NCBI GenBank assembly: GCA_963667875.2
Contig: CAXXGC010000003.1
Span: 62,001-126,000 of the forward strand
From: JAEXOD01 sp963667875
Lineage (GTDB): Bacteria; Bacteroidota; Ignavibacteria; Ignavibacteriales; Melioribacteraceae
DNA: 64,000 nucleotides
Direction of reading: 5' to 3'
The position numbers and the translations under genes were made by a program. Under the pieces are notes generated by a model. It worked only from the letters and a program-made list of their open reading frames with translations, ran no database searches and was not told where the DNA came from. Positions 17,820 through 26,364 of the stretch are shown here, piece by piece (within the stretch, counting starts at the first letter, position 1; the number at the start of each line of letters is the position of its first letter).

Positions 17820-20387
17820 TCAATTTTTATAAAGACTGTTCCACCAATTATTATCTCCTTTTAGATATTTGTCAAAATATGCTAAAATGGATTTTGACCA
17901 TAATATTCTTTTATTATATTCTAAAATATGATGATCTTGACCGTCTACTTCAATAAACTCAACATCTTTACCAAGTAATTTTAAAGCTGTATACATTTGC
18001 ATACTTTCACCGGTTGGAACGTTGGTATCAGCACCGCCATGCAATAACAATAAAGGTGTATTTATTTTATCGGCATTAAATAACGAACTTTTATCAACAT
18101 ATATATCTTTTCTGTTCCAAGGGAAACTATTTGCGGTTGCAACAGCACTATATGTATAACCCCAATAACCATCACCCCAATAACTAGATAAAGTACTAAT
18201 ACCTGCGTGAGAGACAGCTGCAGTAAAAATATTAGTTTTAGTAATTACATTTAACGTCATAAATCCGCCGTATGATGCTCCAATACAGCCGACTCTTTTA
18301 GGATCTATATAATTATACTTTTTTAACAGTTCATTGGTTCCTTGAACTATCTCTTCCGCAGTTAAAGTACCCCAATCGTTAACATGCAGTGCACTAAATT
18401 CCTGTCCGTATCCTGTACAACCACTCGGTTCAAGTATATAAACAATATATCCGTTTGCAGCCCAAATATTTTTAGGATATCTTCCTTCATATTCGCGTTC
18501 AACGGGAGTTGTACCGCCATAATAATAAACAATACAAGGATACTTTTTGCTCGCGTCAAAATCGGGCGGGTAATGAATAAACCCTTCAATTTTTTTACCG
18601 CGGGCATTAATAAAATCGAAATCTTCAACTTTACCAAGCATAATATCTTTGTATTCTTCTGCTTCAGGCTCAAATAAAGTTTTATATTTTTCATTTTGCA
18701 AATCAATATAAAAAACCTTGTTAGGCACATTAGCACATGCACCTACATAAACCGCTTTTGTTCCTTGTTTATCAATAGATATTGAACCAATAGTTTCAAC
18801 TCCCAAATTGATATAATTAAACGATTTTTTATCAGTGTTATACAAATATAAATGCTCGCGTGTACCATCAACGGTTGTTAAATAAATATATTTTTCTGTC
18901 CGCCAATAATAATCATTAATGCTTGGATTAAAATTTTTGGTTACTGCTTCAATAGTTTTAGTACCTATATTATAGATATAAAGTTGATTATCGTAATCGT
19001 TTGGTGTTACACCTGCGGGAAGATTTAATCCAAGATTATTAAATTCCGAAGGGCCTCCGGTAATTGCAATTTTATCACCGTTTGGTGAAAAATTTGCGTT
19101 TCCGCCCCAATACATTGTAAATAACGAATCGATTTTATTCGTTTCCAAATTCATTAAATAATAAACATTTCTGGAATAAGGACGGTTTTTAGCATCAAAA
19201 TACGATTCGCTGAAAATTATAGATTTTGAATCAGGTGATATTGAATTTAAACTTGTACTGTTATTTCCTTTTGTTATTTGATATTTGTAACCGCTGTTAA
19301 TATCAAAATAATATAAAAATGAATTAGGGTTATTATAAGCAAAACGATCATTCATGTCTTTATATTTTTTTAAGCCTTTAGTATCAGGAGTTTCTGCTTC
19401 GCTGATTGAATAAATTAAAAATTCACCGTTCGGTGCCCATTCAAATCCGCCAAAATCTTGCATTTCTTCAAAAAGTGTTTTGGAAGTACCTGTTTTAATA
19501 TCGGCTAAATATAAATTAGTACCGTTTTTATTGGCTGTTGTATAGGCAAATAAATTATTTTTAGGCGACCATTGAACCGCTGTAAGATCAAGCAGTCCTT
19601 TAAAAGATTGCAATTCGGTATTAGTGTTTAGGTTTATAATTTTATAATAACTTTCCTGCAAGTTTTTTGATTTTACACGTTTTGAAAGTTTAATAATAAC
19701 ATATTCGCCATTTGGTGAAACTGAAACTGAACTTGCTTTTTGATTATCAAGCATATCACTTATTGTTACAAAACGTTTGGTGTCGGTTGTAAAATAAACA
19801 TCATTATTTGTTAAATTGCTGTCCAATTCGGCTTTTAATTCAAAAATAGGAGTGTTTTGGTTTTTACTAGTTACAGTTTTTATAATTATTAAATGTTTTC
19901 CTGCTTCAATTTCAATATCACTGCTTACTGATTCTTTATTGTTTAATGTATCAGACTTTGATATTTTGCTTTTGGTAACTTTAATAACTCCATCAACAAT
20001 TAATTGAAAACAATTGTTTGAATTAGCTTTTATTTTAATTTTTGCAAATTTATTTGTTTGAATATAACTTGCTAAATAATTAAGTTCAAATTGATCTGTT
20101 GCAGGTTTTGCCAAAGCAGGGGAAACTACCCAGCTGAATTTTGTATTATTTATTAATAAACTTTCGGAGTCTTTTGGCTTTAATGTTGAAATATCAAAAA
20201 AATTGAATTTTAACAAATCTTCCGGTTTTACATCTTCCTTTGGGTTATGTACATCAAGAGGTAAAGTTACTTTTACAGGACCTAATACTAAAAATTTTTC
20301 GGCAGTAATTTCATTTTTTGCAAAAGTATTGCAAAAACAAATAACTATAAATAAAAATGCCCAAACAGAAAGATTTCTATTTTTCAT
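17820..20387 (-). CDS. S9-family (prolyl oligopeptidase-like) secreted serine peptidase
   Basis: 855 residues with a signal peptide (MKNRNLSVWAFLFIVICFCNTFA). Residues about 210-560 form a TolB/WD-like beta propeller (repeated PNGEYVIIKLS, SPKNNLFAYTT, PNGEFLIYSIS). The C-terminal alpha/beta hydrolase has the nucleophile motif GASYGGF (Ser near 702), the Asp in LLHGGADTNVP and the His in VDGQDHHIL. Enzymes of this family cleave short peptides, often after proline or alanine, in the periplasm or outside the cell. It ends 13 nt before the M23 gene starts, so the two are probably co-transcribed, suggesting envelope or peptide turnover. Exact specificity cannot be read. Confidence 0.92.
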   Translation of the reverse strand: MKNRNLSVWAFLFIVICFCNTFAKNEITAEKFLVLGPVKVTLPLDVHNPKEDVKPEDLLKFNFFDISTLKPKDSESLLINNTKFSWVVSPALAKPATDQFELNYLASYIQTNKFAKIKIKANSNNCFQLIVDGVIKVTKSKISKSDTLNNKESVSSDIEIEAGKHLIIIKTVTSKNQNTPIFELKAELDSNLTNNDVYFTTDTKRFVTISDMLDNQKASSVSVSPNGEYVIIKLSKRVKSKNLQESYYKIINLNTNTELQSFKGLLDLTAVQWSPKNNLFAYTTANKNGTNLYLADIKTGTSKTLFEEMQDFGGFEWAPNGEFLIYSISEAETPDTKGLKKYKDMNDRFAYNNPNSFLYYFDINSGYKYQITKGNNSTSLNSISPDSKSIIFSESYFDAKNRPYSRNVYYLMNLETNKIDSLFTMYWGGNANFSPNGDKIAITGGPSEFNNLGLNLPAGVTPNDYDNQLYIYNIGTKTIEAVTKNFNPSINDYYWRTEKYIYLTTVDGTREHLYLYNTDKKSFNYINLGVETIGSISIDKQGTKAVYVGACANVPNKVFYIDLQNEKYKTLFEPEAEEYKDIMLGKVEDFDFINARGKKIEGFIHYPPDFDASKKYPCIVYYYGGTTPVEREYEGRYPKNIWAANGYIVYILEPSGCTGYGQEFSALHVNDWGTLTAEEIVQGTNELLKKYNYIDPKRVGCIGASYGGFMTLNVITKTNIFTAAVSHAGISTLSSYWGDGYWGYTYSAVATANSFPWNRKDIYVDKSSLFNADKINTPLLLLHGGADTNVPTGESMQMYTALKLLGKDVEFIEVDGQDHHILEYNKRILWSKSILAYFDKYLKGDNNWWNSLYKN

Positions 20388-20634
20388 ATTTCACCAATAT
20401 ATTGTAAAATGACTATTGTTTATTAAACAAACTTTAAATTACTTAAAAACACAAAAAATTACAATGCTAAATAAAATGAATGTTAAGGGTTGGAATAATT
20501 CTTAATTCTTAATTCTCAATTTTTAATTAAAATCATGGAAATCCTTTATTCAGGTTAATCATGGTTCAAACAATGGTTTAATCTGTACAAATCTGTAAAA
20601 TCTGCGTTCTATGGTTTTTATTTAGAAGAATATG

Positions 20635-20705
20635 CAACCCGCTCTGGGGTTGTATGATTGTTTGGAGTAGCATTGGGTTACAAACATGCTTCTTCTACGA
20701 AGAAG
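20635..20705 (+). repeat. Two-hairpin unit (20635/20689)
   Basis: CAACCC/GGGTTG (20635-20652, 6-nt loop) and CTTCTTC-TAC-GAAGAAG (20689-20705). The linker ends TTACAAACATG; the right flank is GTTTGATAC. The centres are about 54 bp apart. Confidence 0.75.
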
Positions 20706-20852
20706 GTTTGATACAAGGGAATTCTTGATTTTTAATTAAAATCATGGAAATCCTTTAATCAGGTTAATCATGGTTCAGACAATGGTTTAATCTGTGCAAA
20801 TCTGTAAAATCAGCCTAATCTGCGTTCTATGGTTTTTATTTAGAAGAATATG

Positions 20853-20922
20853 CAACTCCGCTGCAGTTGTGGGGGTGTTTGGTGTAGCATTGGGTTACAA
20901 ACAGGCTTCTTCTCTGAAGAAG
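20853..20922 (+). repeat. Two-hairpin unit (20853/20906)
   Basis: CAACTCC-GCT-GCAGTTG (20853-20869, one C-C mismatch) and CTTCTTC-TCT-GAAGAAG (20906-20922). The centres are 53 bp apart. Confidence 0.75.
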
Positions 20923-21848
20923 GTTAGATACTTGGGAATCTTTAATTATTAATTCTCAATTTTTAATTAAAATCATGGAAATCCTTTATTCAGGTTAATC
21001 ATGGTTCAGACATTGGTTTAATCTGCGCAAATCTGTAAAATCAGCCTAATCTGCGTTCTATGGTTTTTATTAAAAAAGAAATCATAATTCAAAACAAAAA
21101 ATGATTAAGGAAATAAACTGCCAATTTTGCATTAATACTTAGTTGTAGCGTTAGCTTTTGCTTGCAAGTTTGTATGATACAAAACGAAAAAACAGTTAGG
21201 CGAGATGAATAGGTTGTGTTAAAATTGGGGATAAATATTTAAGAGTTACTGTTTTGATACAACAAATAATGTCACCCTTTCAGGGTTTTATTGTTATTTT
21301 TCCGCATTTACTACAATAATGTCATCCCTGTTATGTTAAAAGTCAATAGTCCATAATAATATTTTTATTCTTTTCGCAAAAAAGTTAAATTTGTAATAGT
21401 ATTTCCCACTCTTTTTTTTATTAAAATACGATATTTTATTCTTTGTTTGCATAGCTTATGGATTAAGGAGGGTGAGGGTAAATTTATATTTCTCCTTATA
21501 GGTAATTATCCAAAGGTTATGTAAGTTACTAGTGAATACCATTGTATAACAAAAAGAGTTTTTTCATTTGCTTTTATAGTTGCATAATTATCTCACAATT
21601 ATTTCGAGAATAATAATTTAATTTCTTTATAATAAATCAACCTGTTATAAACAGTCATCCTTAATTATTATTTCTAAAAGGAGCTGCAAGATATATAATT
21701 AAATCAAAAATGTATCGCCGCAATCTTCGGGCAACAAAACTGAGTTTTGCAAGGGATGAACAACGGTCAATACTAACAATTATTTAATAAAGAAAATATA
21801 TTATTCCTCGATTAATTATAAATTCGTTTTTTTATTCTTTTTACTACA

Positions 21849-22931
21849 TTATTCAACAACTGATAACGAGTATGGTATTTCATTTTTCCAAACAGTCATT
21901 ATTCTATTAAGAAGCTTCTTTGCTATTTTTATTATTGCAGCTTGTGATTTCATGCGAACTTTGAGTTGTGCAAATCTTAAAGCTAATGCAGGATCCATTC
22001 TCGATGCTATCCAAGATGCTTCTATTAAAAGATTTCTTAAATATCCATTCTGTCTATTTGTTATCCCGCATACAACTTCCTTTGCCCCTGAAGAACGAGT
22101 CGATGGTACCAATCCTACAAAAGAACAAAATTCATCCAGTTTCTTAAAGCGGTTGATATCCATTATTTCGGTATAAAAAGATATAGCCGTTATAAATCCA
22201 ATCCCGGGTATTGTCATCAATAATGGTACTATTTTTTGTGCTTTTTTATCTTCTTCCGTGTATTTCGCTAATTCTTCCACCACCTTAGCTATTTGTTCTT
22301 CTAAGTATACTAAATTATCAATGAGCATATTCAAGGTTATTTGTGTCTCAGGATAATTGAATTTAATAGTTCTTAAATAATCAATAAATTTTTTACTCCA
22401 GTATTTCCCTTTAATATCCTCAGGGAATATTATCCCGTTATAATTTAAGAGTGATTTAATTTGATTCTTCTTTCTTGTTCGATCAGCAATTAGTTGATCT
22501 CTTAATCGGCGTAACGACCTTAACGATTCTTCTGCTTCTGTTGGTATTCTGATTCCGGTTAAACTTTTATTAGCAAGTTCTCTTGCTAATTTCTTTGAAT
22601 CTCTGCGATCATTTTTTTGATCTTTTTCCTTATGGGTAGTTGGAATATCGGCAGCATTAACAACAATGTTTTTAATACCTCCGTTTATTAGATCTCTATG
22701 TATCCAAAAGCCACTATAGCTTGCCTCATAGGCAGAATAGTAGTTTCCATTTGGATAATTCTTTTTTAAGTGTGTTACAAGTTGTTGAGGTTTTGGCTCC
22801 ATGCAATAAGTTGTCAGCCACCTATCCTCAAGATTTATTGTAACTTTCCAAGTCGCTTTGTGTGTATCTAACCCCACATAAATATTTTGATTTGTATAAT
22901 CCACTTTTTTTTCGTTATTTTGTGTTTGCAT
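21849..22931 (-). CDS. IS110-family transposase (DEDD recombinase)
   Basis: 360 residues. The N-terminal DEDD (RuvC-like) domain shows IYVGLDTHKATW, the E in YSAYEASYSGFW and the paired acidic residues in KNDRRDSKKLA. The C-terminal Transposase_20 domain has IPGIGFITAISFYTEI and FVGLVPSTRSSG, including the serine used in catalysis. The family is known to be guided by a bridge RNA made from a non-coding end of the element. The frame is intact, so the copy may be active. The true element ends cannot be fixed from one copy; non-coding stretches of roughly 190 bp lie on both sides (21660-21848 and 22932-23125). Confidence 0.93.
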   Translation of the reverse strand: MQTQNNEKKVDYTNQNIYVGLDTHKATWKVTINLEDRWLTTYCMEPKPQQLVTHLKKNYPNGNYYSAYEASYSGFWIHRDLINGGIKNIVVNAADIPTTHKEKDQKNDRRDSKKLARELANKSLTGIRIPTEAEESLRSLRRLRDQLIADRTRKKNQIKSLLNYNGIIFPEDIKGKYWSKKFIDYLRTIKFNYPETQITLNMLIDNLVYLEEQIAKVVEELAKYTEEDKKAQKIVPLLMTIPGIGFITAISFYTEIMDINRFKKLDEFCSFVGLVPSTRSSGAKEVVCGITNRQNGYLRNLLIEASWIASRMDPALALRFAQLKVRMKSQAAIIKIAKKLLNRIMTVWKNEIPYSLSVVE

Positions 22932-23042
22932 TTGAGTATCCTTTACTGTTGTTATTATTTGTTTAAAAGTAATTAACTAATTAGATATTATTATAAATAA
23001 ATTAAAACTAATTTGCAGAAAGGATACTCTTTCTTTTTCTGC
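22932..23042 (-). ncRNA. Structured leader of the IS110 transposase: candidate RBS switch, possibly part of a bridge RNA
   Basis: On the minus strand the ribosome-binding segment AAAGGATACTC (22944-22934), 2 nt before the ATG, is perfectly complementary over 11 bp to GAGTATCCTTT (23029-23019), with 74 nt between. The latter segment also lies within an upstream hairpin, GCAGAAA/TTTCTGC (23042-23015). If the upstream hairpin forms, the ribosome site is free; if the long-range stem forms, it is hidden. The region is also where IS110-group elements make their bridge RNA. The pairing is seen directly; its role is inferred. Confidence 0.5.
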
Positions 23043-23370
23043 TTTTAAACATAATATCTTCGGGATTATGTAAAGCAAGACAAAATATTATAATAAAATG
23101 AGTTACAGCATATTCGTACACTCGTAAGCACTTCAGAATAGTGCCATGTTTGTAATAACGCGCAACCCCACCAACTTTCCAGCACGGCAGAGCCGTGCCA
23201 CCTTTGGACCTATTATTCCCCAATTTTAACACAGGCCGTAAATCTCTCGCGCTACAAATAAATGTATTCAGATGATTAGCGAAATAGTATTTTATCAAAT
23301 TTAAAATTATTAATCTGTGCAAATCAGCTTAATCAGTGCAATCTGTGTTCTATCCTGTTTACTGAATATG

Positions 23371-23440
23371 CAACTGCGCTGCAGTTGTGGGGGTGTTTGG
23401 GGGAGCATTGGGTTACAAACATGCTTCTTCTACGAAGAAG
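23371..23440 (+). repeat. Two-hairpin unit (23371/23424)
   Basis: CAACTGC-GCT-GCAGTTG (23371-23387) and CTTCTTC-TAC-GAAGAAG (23424-23440), both perfect 7-3-7. Centres are 53 bp apart. Near-identical units recur at 23840-23909 and 24521-24589. Confidence 0.8.
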
Positions 23441-24129
23441 GTGTGATACTAGGGAATTTTTAATTATTAATTCTCAATTTTTAATTAAAATCATGGAAAT
23501 CCGTTAATCAGGTTAATTATGGTTCAGACAATTATATAATCTGTGCAAATCTGTAAAATCAGCCTAATCTGCGTTCTATGGTTTTTATTTAGAAGAATAT
23601 GCAACCCGCTCTGGGGTCGTATGATTGTTTGGAGTAGCATTGGGTTACAAACATGCTTCTTCTACGAAGAAGGTTTGATATGAGGGAATTCTTAATTTTT
23701 AATTCTCAATTTTTAATTAATAATTAAAATCATGGAAATCTTTTAATCAGGTTAATCATGGTTCAGCAATGGCTTAATCGGTGCAAATCCGTGAAATCAG
23801 CGTAATTTGCGTTCTATGATTTTTATTTAGAAGAATATGCAACTGCGCTGCAGTTGTGGGGGTGGTTGGTGTAGCATTGGGTTACAAACATGCTTCTTCT
23901 ACGAAGAAGGTTTGATACAAGGGAATTTTTAATTATTAATTCTCAATTTTTAATTAAAATCATGGAAATCCTTTAATCAGGTTAATCATGGTTCAGACAA
24001 TGGTTTAATCTGTGCAAATCTGTAAAATCAGCGTAATCTGCGTTCTATGGTTTTTGTTAAAAAAGAAATCATAATTCAAAACAAAAAATGATTAAGGAAA
24101 TGAACTGCCAATTTTGCATTTAAACTTAG

Positions 24130-24208
24130 TTGTAGCGCAAGCTTCAGCTTGCAAGCTTGTATGATACAAAACGAAAAAGCAGCGGGCGAGATGAATCTCG
24201 CGCTACAA
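24130..24208. repeat. Intact 79-bp TTGTAGCGC element with three nested inverted repeats
   Basis: Ends TTGTAGCGC and GCGCTACAA form a perfect 9-bp terminal inverted repeat. Just inside are two hairpins, GCAAGC-TTCA-GCTTGC and GCGAGAT-GA-ATCTCGC, so the whole can fold as a branched structure. A split copy spans 21143-21210 plus 23241-23257; a diverged copy with changed but still matching ends is at 36832-36916. Confidence 0.75.
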
Positions 24209-24831
24209 ATAAATGTATTCAGATGAATGGCGAAATTGTACTTTATCAAATTTAAAATTATTAATCTGCGCAAATCTGTAAAATCTGCGTAATCTGCGTT
24301 CTATGGTTTTTATTTAGAAGAATATGCAACTGCGCTGCAGTTGTGGGGTGTTTGGTGAAGCGTTGGGTTACAAACATGCTTCAAGGTTTGATACGAGGGA
24401 ATTTTTAATTAATATCATGGAAATCCTTTAATCAGGTTAATCATGGTTCAGACAATGGTTTAATCTGTGCAAATCAGCTTAATCAGTGCAATCTGTGTTC
24501 TATCCTGTTTACTGAATATGCAACTGCGCTGCAGTTGTGGGGTGTTTGGGGGAGCATTGGGTTACAAACATGCTTCTTCTACGAAGAAGGTTTGATATGA
24601 GGGAATTCTTAATTTTTAATTCTCAATTTTTAATTAAAATCATAATAATCATTAAAATCACATAAATCACAGTTCAAGACAATTTCCAAAATAATGGCAA
24701 TCCCATAATCCTTTAATCATGGTTCAAGACAATCTTTTAATTCACAATTAAAGAAGATCATTTAAAATTAAAAAAAACAGGTAAATAACGGATAAAAAAG
24801 TATGAAATATAAAAAATGATAAAAAAAATTC

Positions 24832-24868
24832 AACTTATATTGACATTAAATATAAGTTATGGTATTTT
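24832..24868 (+). promoter_or_regulatory. nuo operon promoter with an overlapping perfect palindrome (candidate operator)
   Basis: TTGACA at 24840-24845, a 17-bp spacer and TATTTT at 24863-24868 form a strong promoter, with transcription starting near 24875. AACTTATATT (24832-24841) and AATATAAGTT (24849-24858) are perfect 10-bp inverted arms 7 nt apart that cover the -35 box and part of the spacer, so a bound protein would block RNA polymerase. This placement also shows that nuoA starts downstream, at 24882 or 24891. The binding protein is unknown. Confidence 0.65.
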
Positions 24869-24890
24869 TAGTGAAATTTTTATGGTGAAT

Positions 24891-25307
24891 ATGTTAACCG
24901 AATTTAGTAAAATATTTGCTTTTATTCTACTTTCTGCATCGTTAGTAGTTTTTTTGGTATTTTTTTCAAAATTATTAAGTCCTCACAAACCAACAACTGA
25001 AAAACTTAAGACTTATGAATGCGGTGAAAACCCCGAAGGCATAGGTTGGATAAGATTTAATATTAGATTTTATGTTGTTGCGTTAATATTTTTAATTTTT
25101 GATGTTGAAGTTGTATTATTGTTCCCATGGGCGGTAGCTTACAGAGATTACGGTGTTGCAGGATTTTTAGTAGGAATAACATTTTTGCTTATTTTAGGAC
25201 TTGGTGTTGTGTATGAATGGAAAAAAGGCGACTTGGAATGGGAACGCCCCGCACCTAAACCACCTTATCTAAGTGAACTGAAAAACTTTACAAAAAAGAG
25301 TATTTAA
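24891..25307 (+). CDS. nuoA: NADH-quinone oxidoreductase-type complex I subunit A
   Basis: 138 residues from ATG 24891, preceded by GGTGA; ATG 24882 is an alternative three codons longer. An upstream start at 24816 is unlikely because the promoter lies inside that stretch. Three membrane helices (about 7-28, 60-84, 88-112) and the signature KTYECGENPEG and RFNIRFYVVALIFLIFDVEVVLLFPWA, including the acidic residues at the quinone-cavity loop. It links the membrane arm to NuoBD. First of eleven nuo genes transcribed together. Confidence 0.94.
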   Translation: MLTEFSKIFAFILLSASLVVFLVFFSKLLSPHKPTTEKLKTYECGENPEGIGWIRFNIRFYVVALIFLIFDVEVVLLFPWAVAYRDYGVAGFLVGITFLLILGLGVVYEWKKGDLEWERPAPKPPYLSELKNFTKKSI

Positions 25308-25329
25308 TTATAATAAAATTGCAGAAATT

Positions 25330-25818
25330 ATGGGATTATTAGAACAGGAATTTTCATCCGATAACATAATAATTACAAGAACCGAAGACTTATTAAATTG
25401 GGCCCGCTTATCTTCATTGTGGCAGCTCAGCTTTGGTTTGGCTTGTTGTGCTATAGAAATGATGGCAACAAGTGCGTCACATTATGATTTTGACAGATTT
25501 GGAGTTATTCCGCGTGCTTCCCCCCGACATGCAGATATTATTATTATTTCAGGTACAGTTACTTTAAAAATGGCATTACGCATTAAACGTTTGTACGAAC
25601 AAATGCCTGAACCAAAATATATTATTTCAATGGGCAGCTGCTCAAACAGCGGCGGGCCGTATTGGGAACATGGTTATCATGTATTAAAAGGTATAGATAG
25701 AATTATTCCTGTTGATGTTTACGTACCGGGATGCCCTCCTCGTCCGGAAGCATTACTTGAAGGATTACTTAAATTACAGGAAAAAATTAGAACCGAAACT
25801 TTAAGGAAACCCGCTTAA
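25330..25818 (+). CDS. nuoB: Complex I subunit B (Fe-S cluster N2)
   Basis: 162 residues. It holds the terminal [4Fe-4S] cluster N2: the adjacent cysteines in GLACCAIEMMATS, plus GSCSNSGGPYW and VPGCPPRPEALLEGL. The cluster passes electrons to quinone at the interface with NuoD. The length is slightly short of the E. coli protein, mainly at the C terminus. Its stop overlaps the nuoC start (TAATG at 25817). Confidence 0.95.
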   Translation: MGLLEQEFSSDNIIITRTEDLLNWARLSSLWQLSFGLACCAIEMMATSASHYDFDRFGVIPRASPRHADIIIISGTVTLKMALRIKRLYEQMPEPKYIISMGSCSNSGGPYWEHGYHVLKGIDRIIPVDVYVPGCPPRPEALLEGLLKLQEKIRTETLRKPA

Positions 25819-26351
25819 TGAAAAGTGTTGAAGAAGTATTTAATATATTAAAAGAAAAATTTCCAAATTACGATTTTGTACTTAATACGGAATCCGTAAC
25901 TGATAACTATATTAATGTGAATTCGGAAAATATTTTTGAGGTTTCATTATTTTTACGCGATAACGAAGAGTTATTATTCGATTCTTTAATGGTTCTTTCC
26001 GGTGTAGATGATGCTAACGGTGAAAGAATTAAAGAAGAAGATGGAAGCGAAACAATAAAAGGGGGCACATTAAGCACATATTATCATCTTTATTCTATTC
26101 CATTAAAACACAAGGTTACTATTCGTGTTAGTTGTTTGCGTCAAAATCCGGAAATTTATTCTGTTTCAAGTGTTTGGATTACCGCAGACTGGTATGAAAG
26201 AGAATCTTTTGATATGTATGGAATAAAATATTTAAACCATCCCGATTTACGCCGAATTTTAATGCCGTACGATTGGGAAGACGGTTATTATCCTTTACGA
26301 AAAGATTATAAAAATCCGGAATTTTATCAGGGTATGAGAATACCTTATTAA
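25818..26351 (+). CDS. nuoC: Complex I subunit C (30-kDa subunit)
   Basis: 177 residues. The family signature is WITADWYERESFDMYGIKYLNHPDLRRILMPYDWEDGYYPLRKDY, of which ERESFDMYGI and RRILMPYDW are the most diagnostic. It is a separate gene, not fused to nuoD as in E. coli. It helps hold the peripheral arm around NuoB and NuoD. It is translationally coupled to nuoB by a 1-nt overlap. Confidence 0.95.
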   Translation: MKSVEEVFNILKEKFPNYDFVLNTESVTDNYINVNSENIFEVSLFLRDNEELLFDSLMVLSGVDDANGERIKEEDGSETIKGGTLSTYYHLYSIPLKHKVTIRVSCLRQNPEIYSVSSVWITADWYERESFDMYGIKYLNHPDLRRILMPYDWEDGYYPLRKDYKNPEFYQGMRIPY

Positions 26352-26364
26352 ACAAAAATAAATT

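Larger units (their letters stand above)
20388..21210. repeat. Repeat array, left part (three tandem modules plus half of a TTGTAGCGC element)
   Basis: No gene. Modules of about 209-231 bp begin with AATCATGGAAATCC at 20531, 20740 and 20971. Each runs through CAGGTTAATCATGGTTC, AATCTGTG-type strings and GTTCTATGG to a two-hairpin unit; the third lacks the unit. Then 21143-21210 is the left half of a TTGTAGCGC element, broken after GGCGAGATGAAT by the insertion that starts at 21211. The order is the same as in the intact copy around 24058-24208. Confidence 0.8.
21211..23240. mobile_element. 2.03-kb nested insertion with 17-bp terminal inverted repeats, carrying an IS110 transposase
   Basis: TGTGTTAAAATTGGGGA at 21215-21231 recurs perfectly inverted at 23217-23233. 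The segment splits a TTGTAGCGC repeat: its left half ends ...GATGAAT at 21210 and its right half resumes AATCTC...GCGCTACAA at 23241, followed by the same flank (ATAAATGTATTCAGATGA) as the intact copy at 24208. AAT on both sides (21208-21210, 23241-23243) could be a 3-bp target duplication. Inside are a hairpin pair (ACCCT-TTC-AGGGT at 21274-21286 plus a decayed partner near 21330), unexplained AT-rich DNA, the IS110 gene, and a reverse two-hairpin unit at 23128-23198. IS110 elements do not have such ends, so the IS is probably a passenger. Confidence 0.6.
23241..24831. repeat. Repeat array, right part (tandem modules, intact TTGTAGCGC element)
   Basis: No gene. It begins with the right half of the split TTGTAGCGC element (23241-23257). 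Modules with AATCATGGAAATCC start at 23489, 23728 and 23958, with another partial start near 24414 and a final fragment at 24638; periods are 239 and 230 bp where intact. Two-hairpin units lie at 23371/23424, 23602/23656, 23840/23893, 24327/24378 and 24521/24573. In the 24378 copy the second palindrome has collapsed to CTTCAAG, as if its centre were deleted. The 24.64-24.72 kb end carries a different string (AATCATAATAATCATTAAAATC) also seen near 37.14 kb. Confidence 0.8.

Noticed and set aside
23008..23322. A 104-codon minus-strand frame beside the IS110 gene
   Set aside because: It runs through hairpin repeats and the terminal inverted repeat, and its first residues match a second such frame at 24076-24273 only because both cross the same repeat. 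Not a gene.
24076..24273. A 65-codon minus-strand frame in the repeat array
   Set aside because: It covers the TTGTAGCGC element and shared flank, with no ribosome site; repeat-derived.
20502..24660. CRISPR array
   Set aside because: The repeats are about 230 bp with internal structure, not short direct repeats with unique spacers, and no cas gene is present.
24816..24890. A longer nuoA beginning at 24816
   Set aside because: The proposed promoter and palindrome sit inside that stretch, and the extra residues do not look like a NuoA N terminus.
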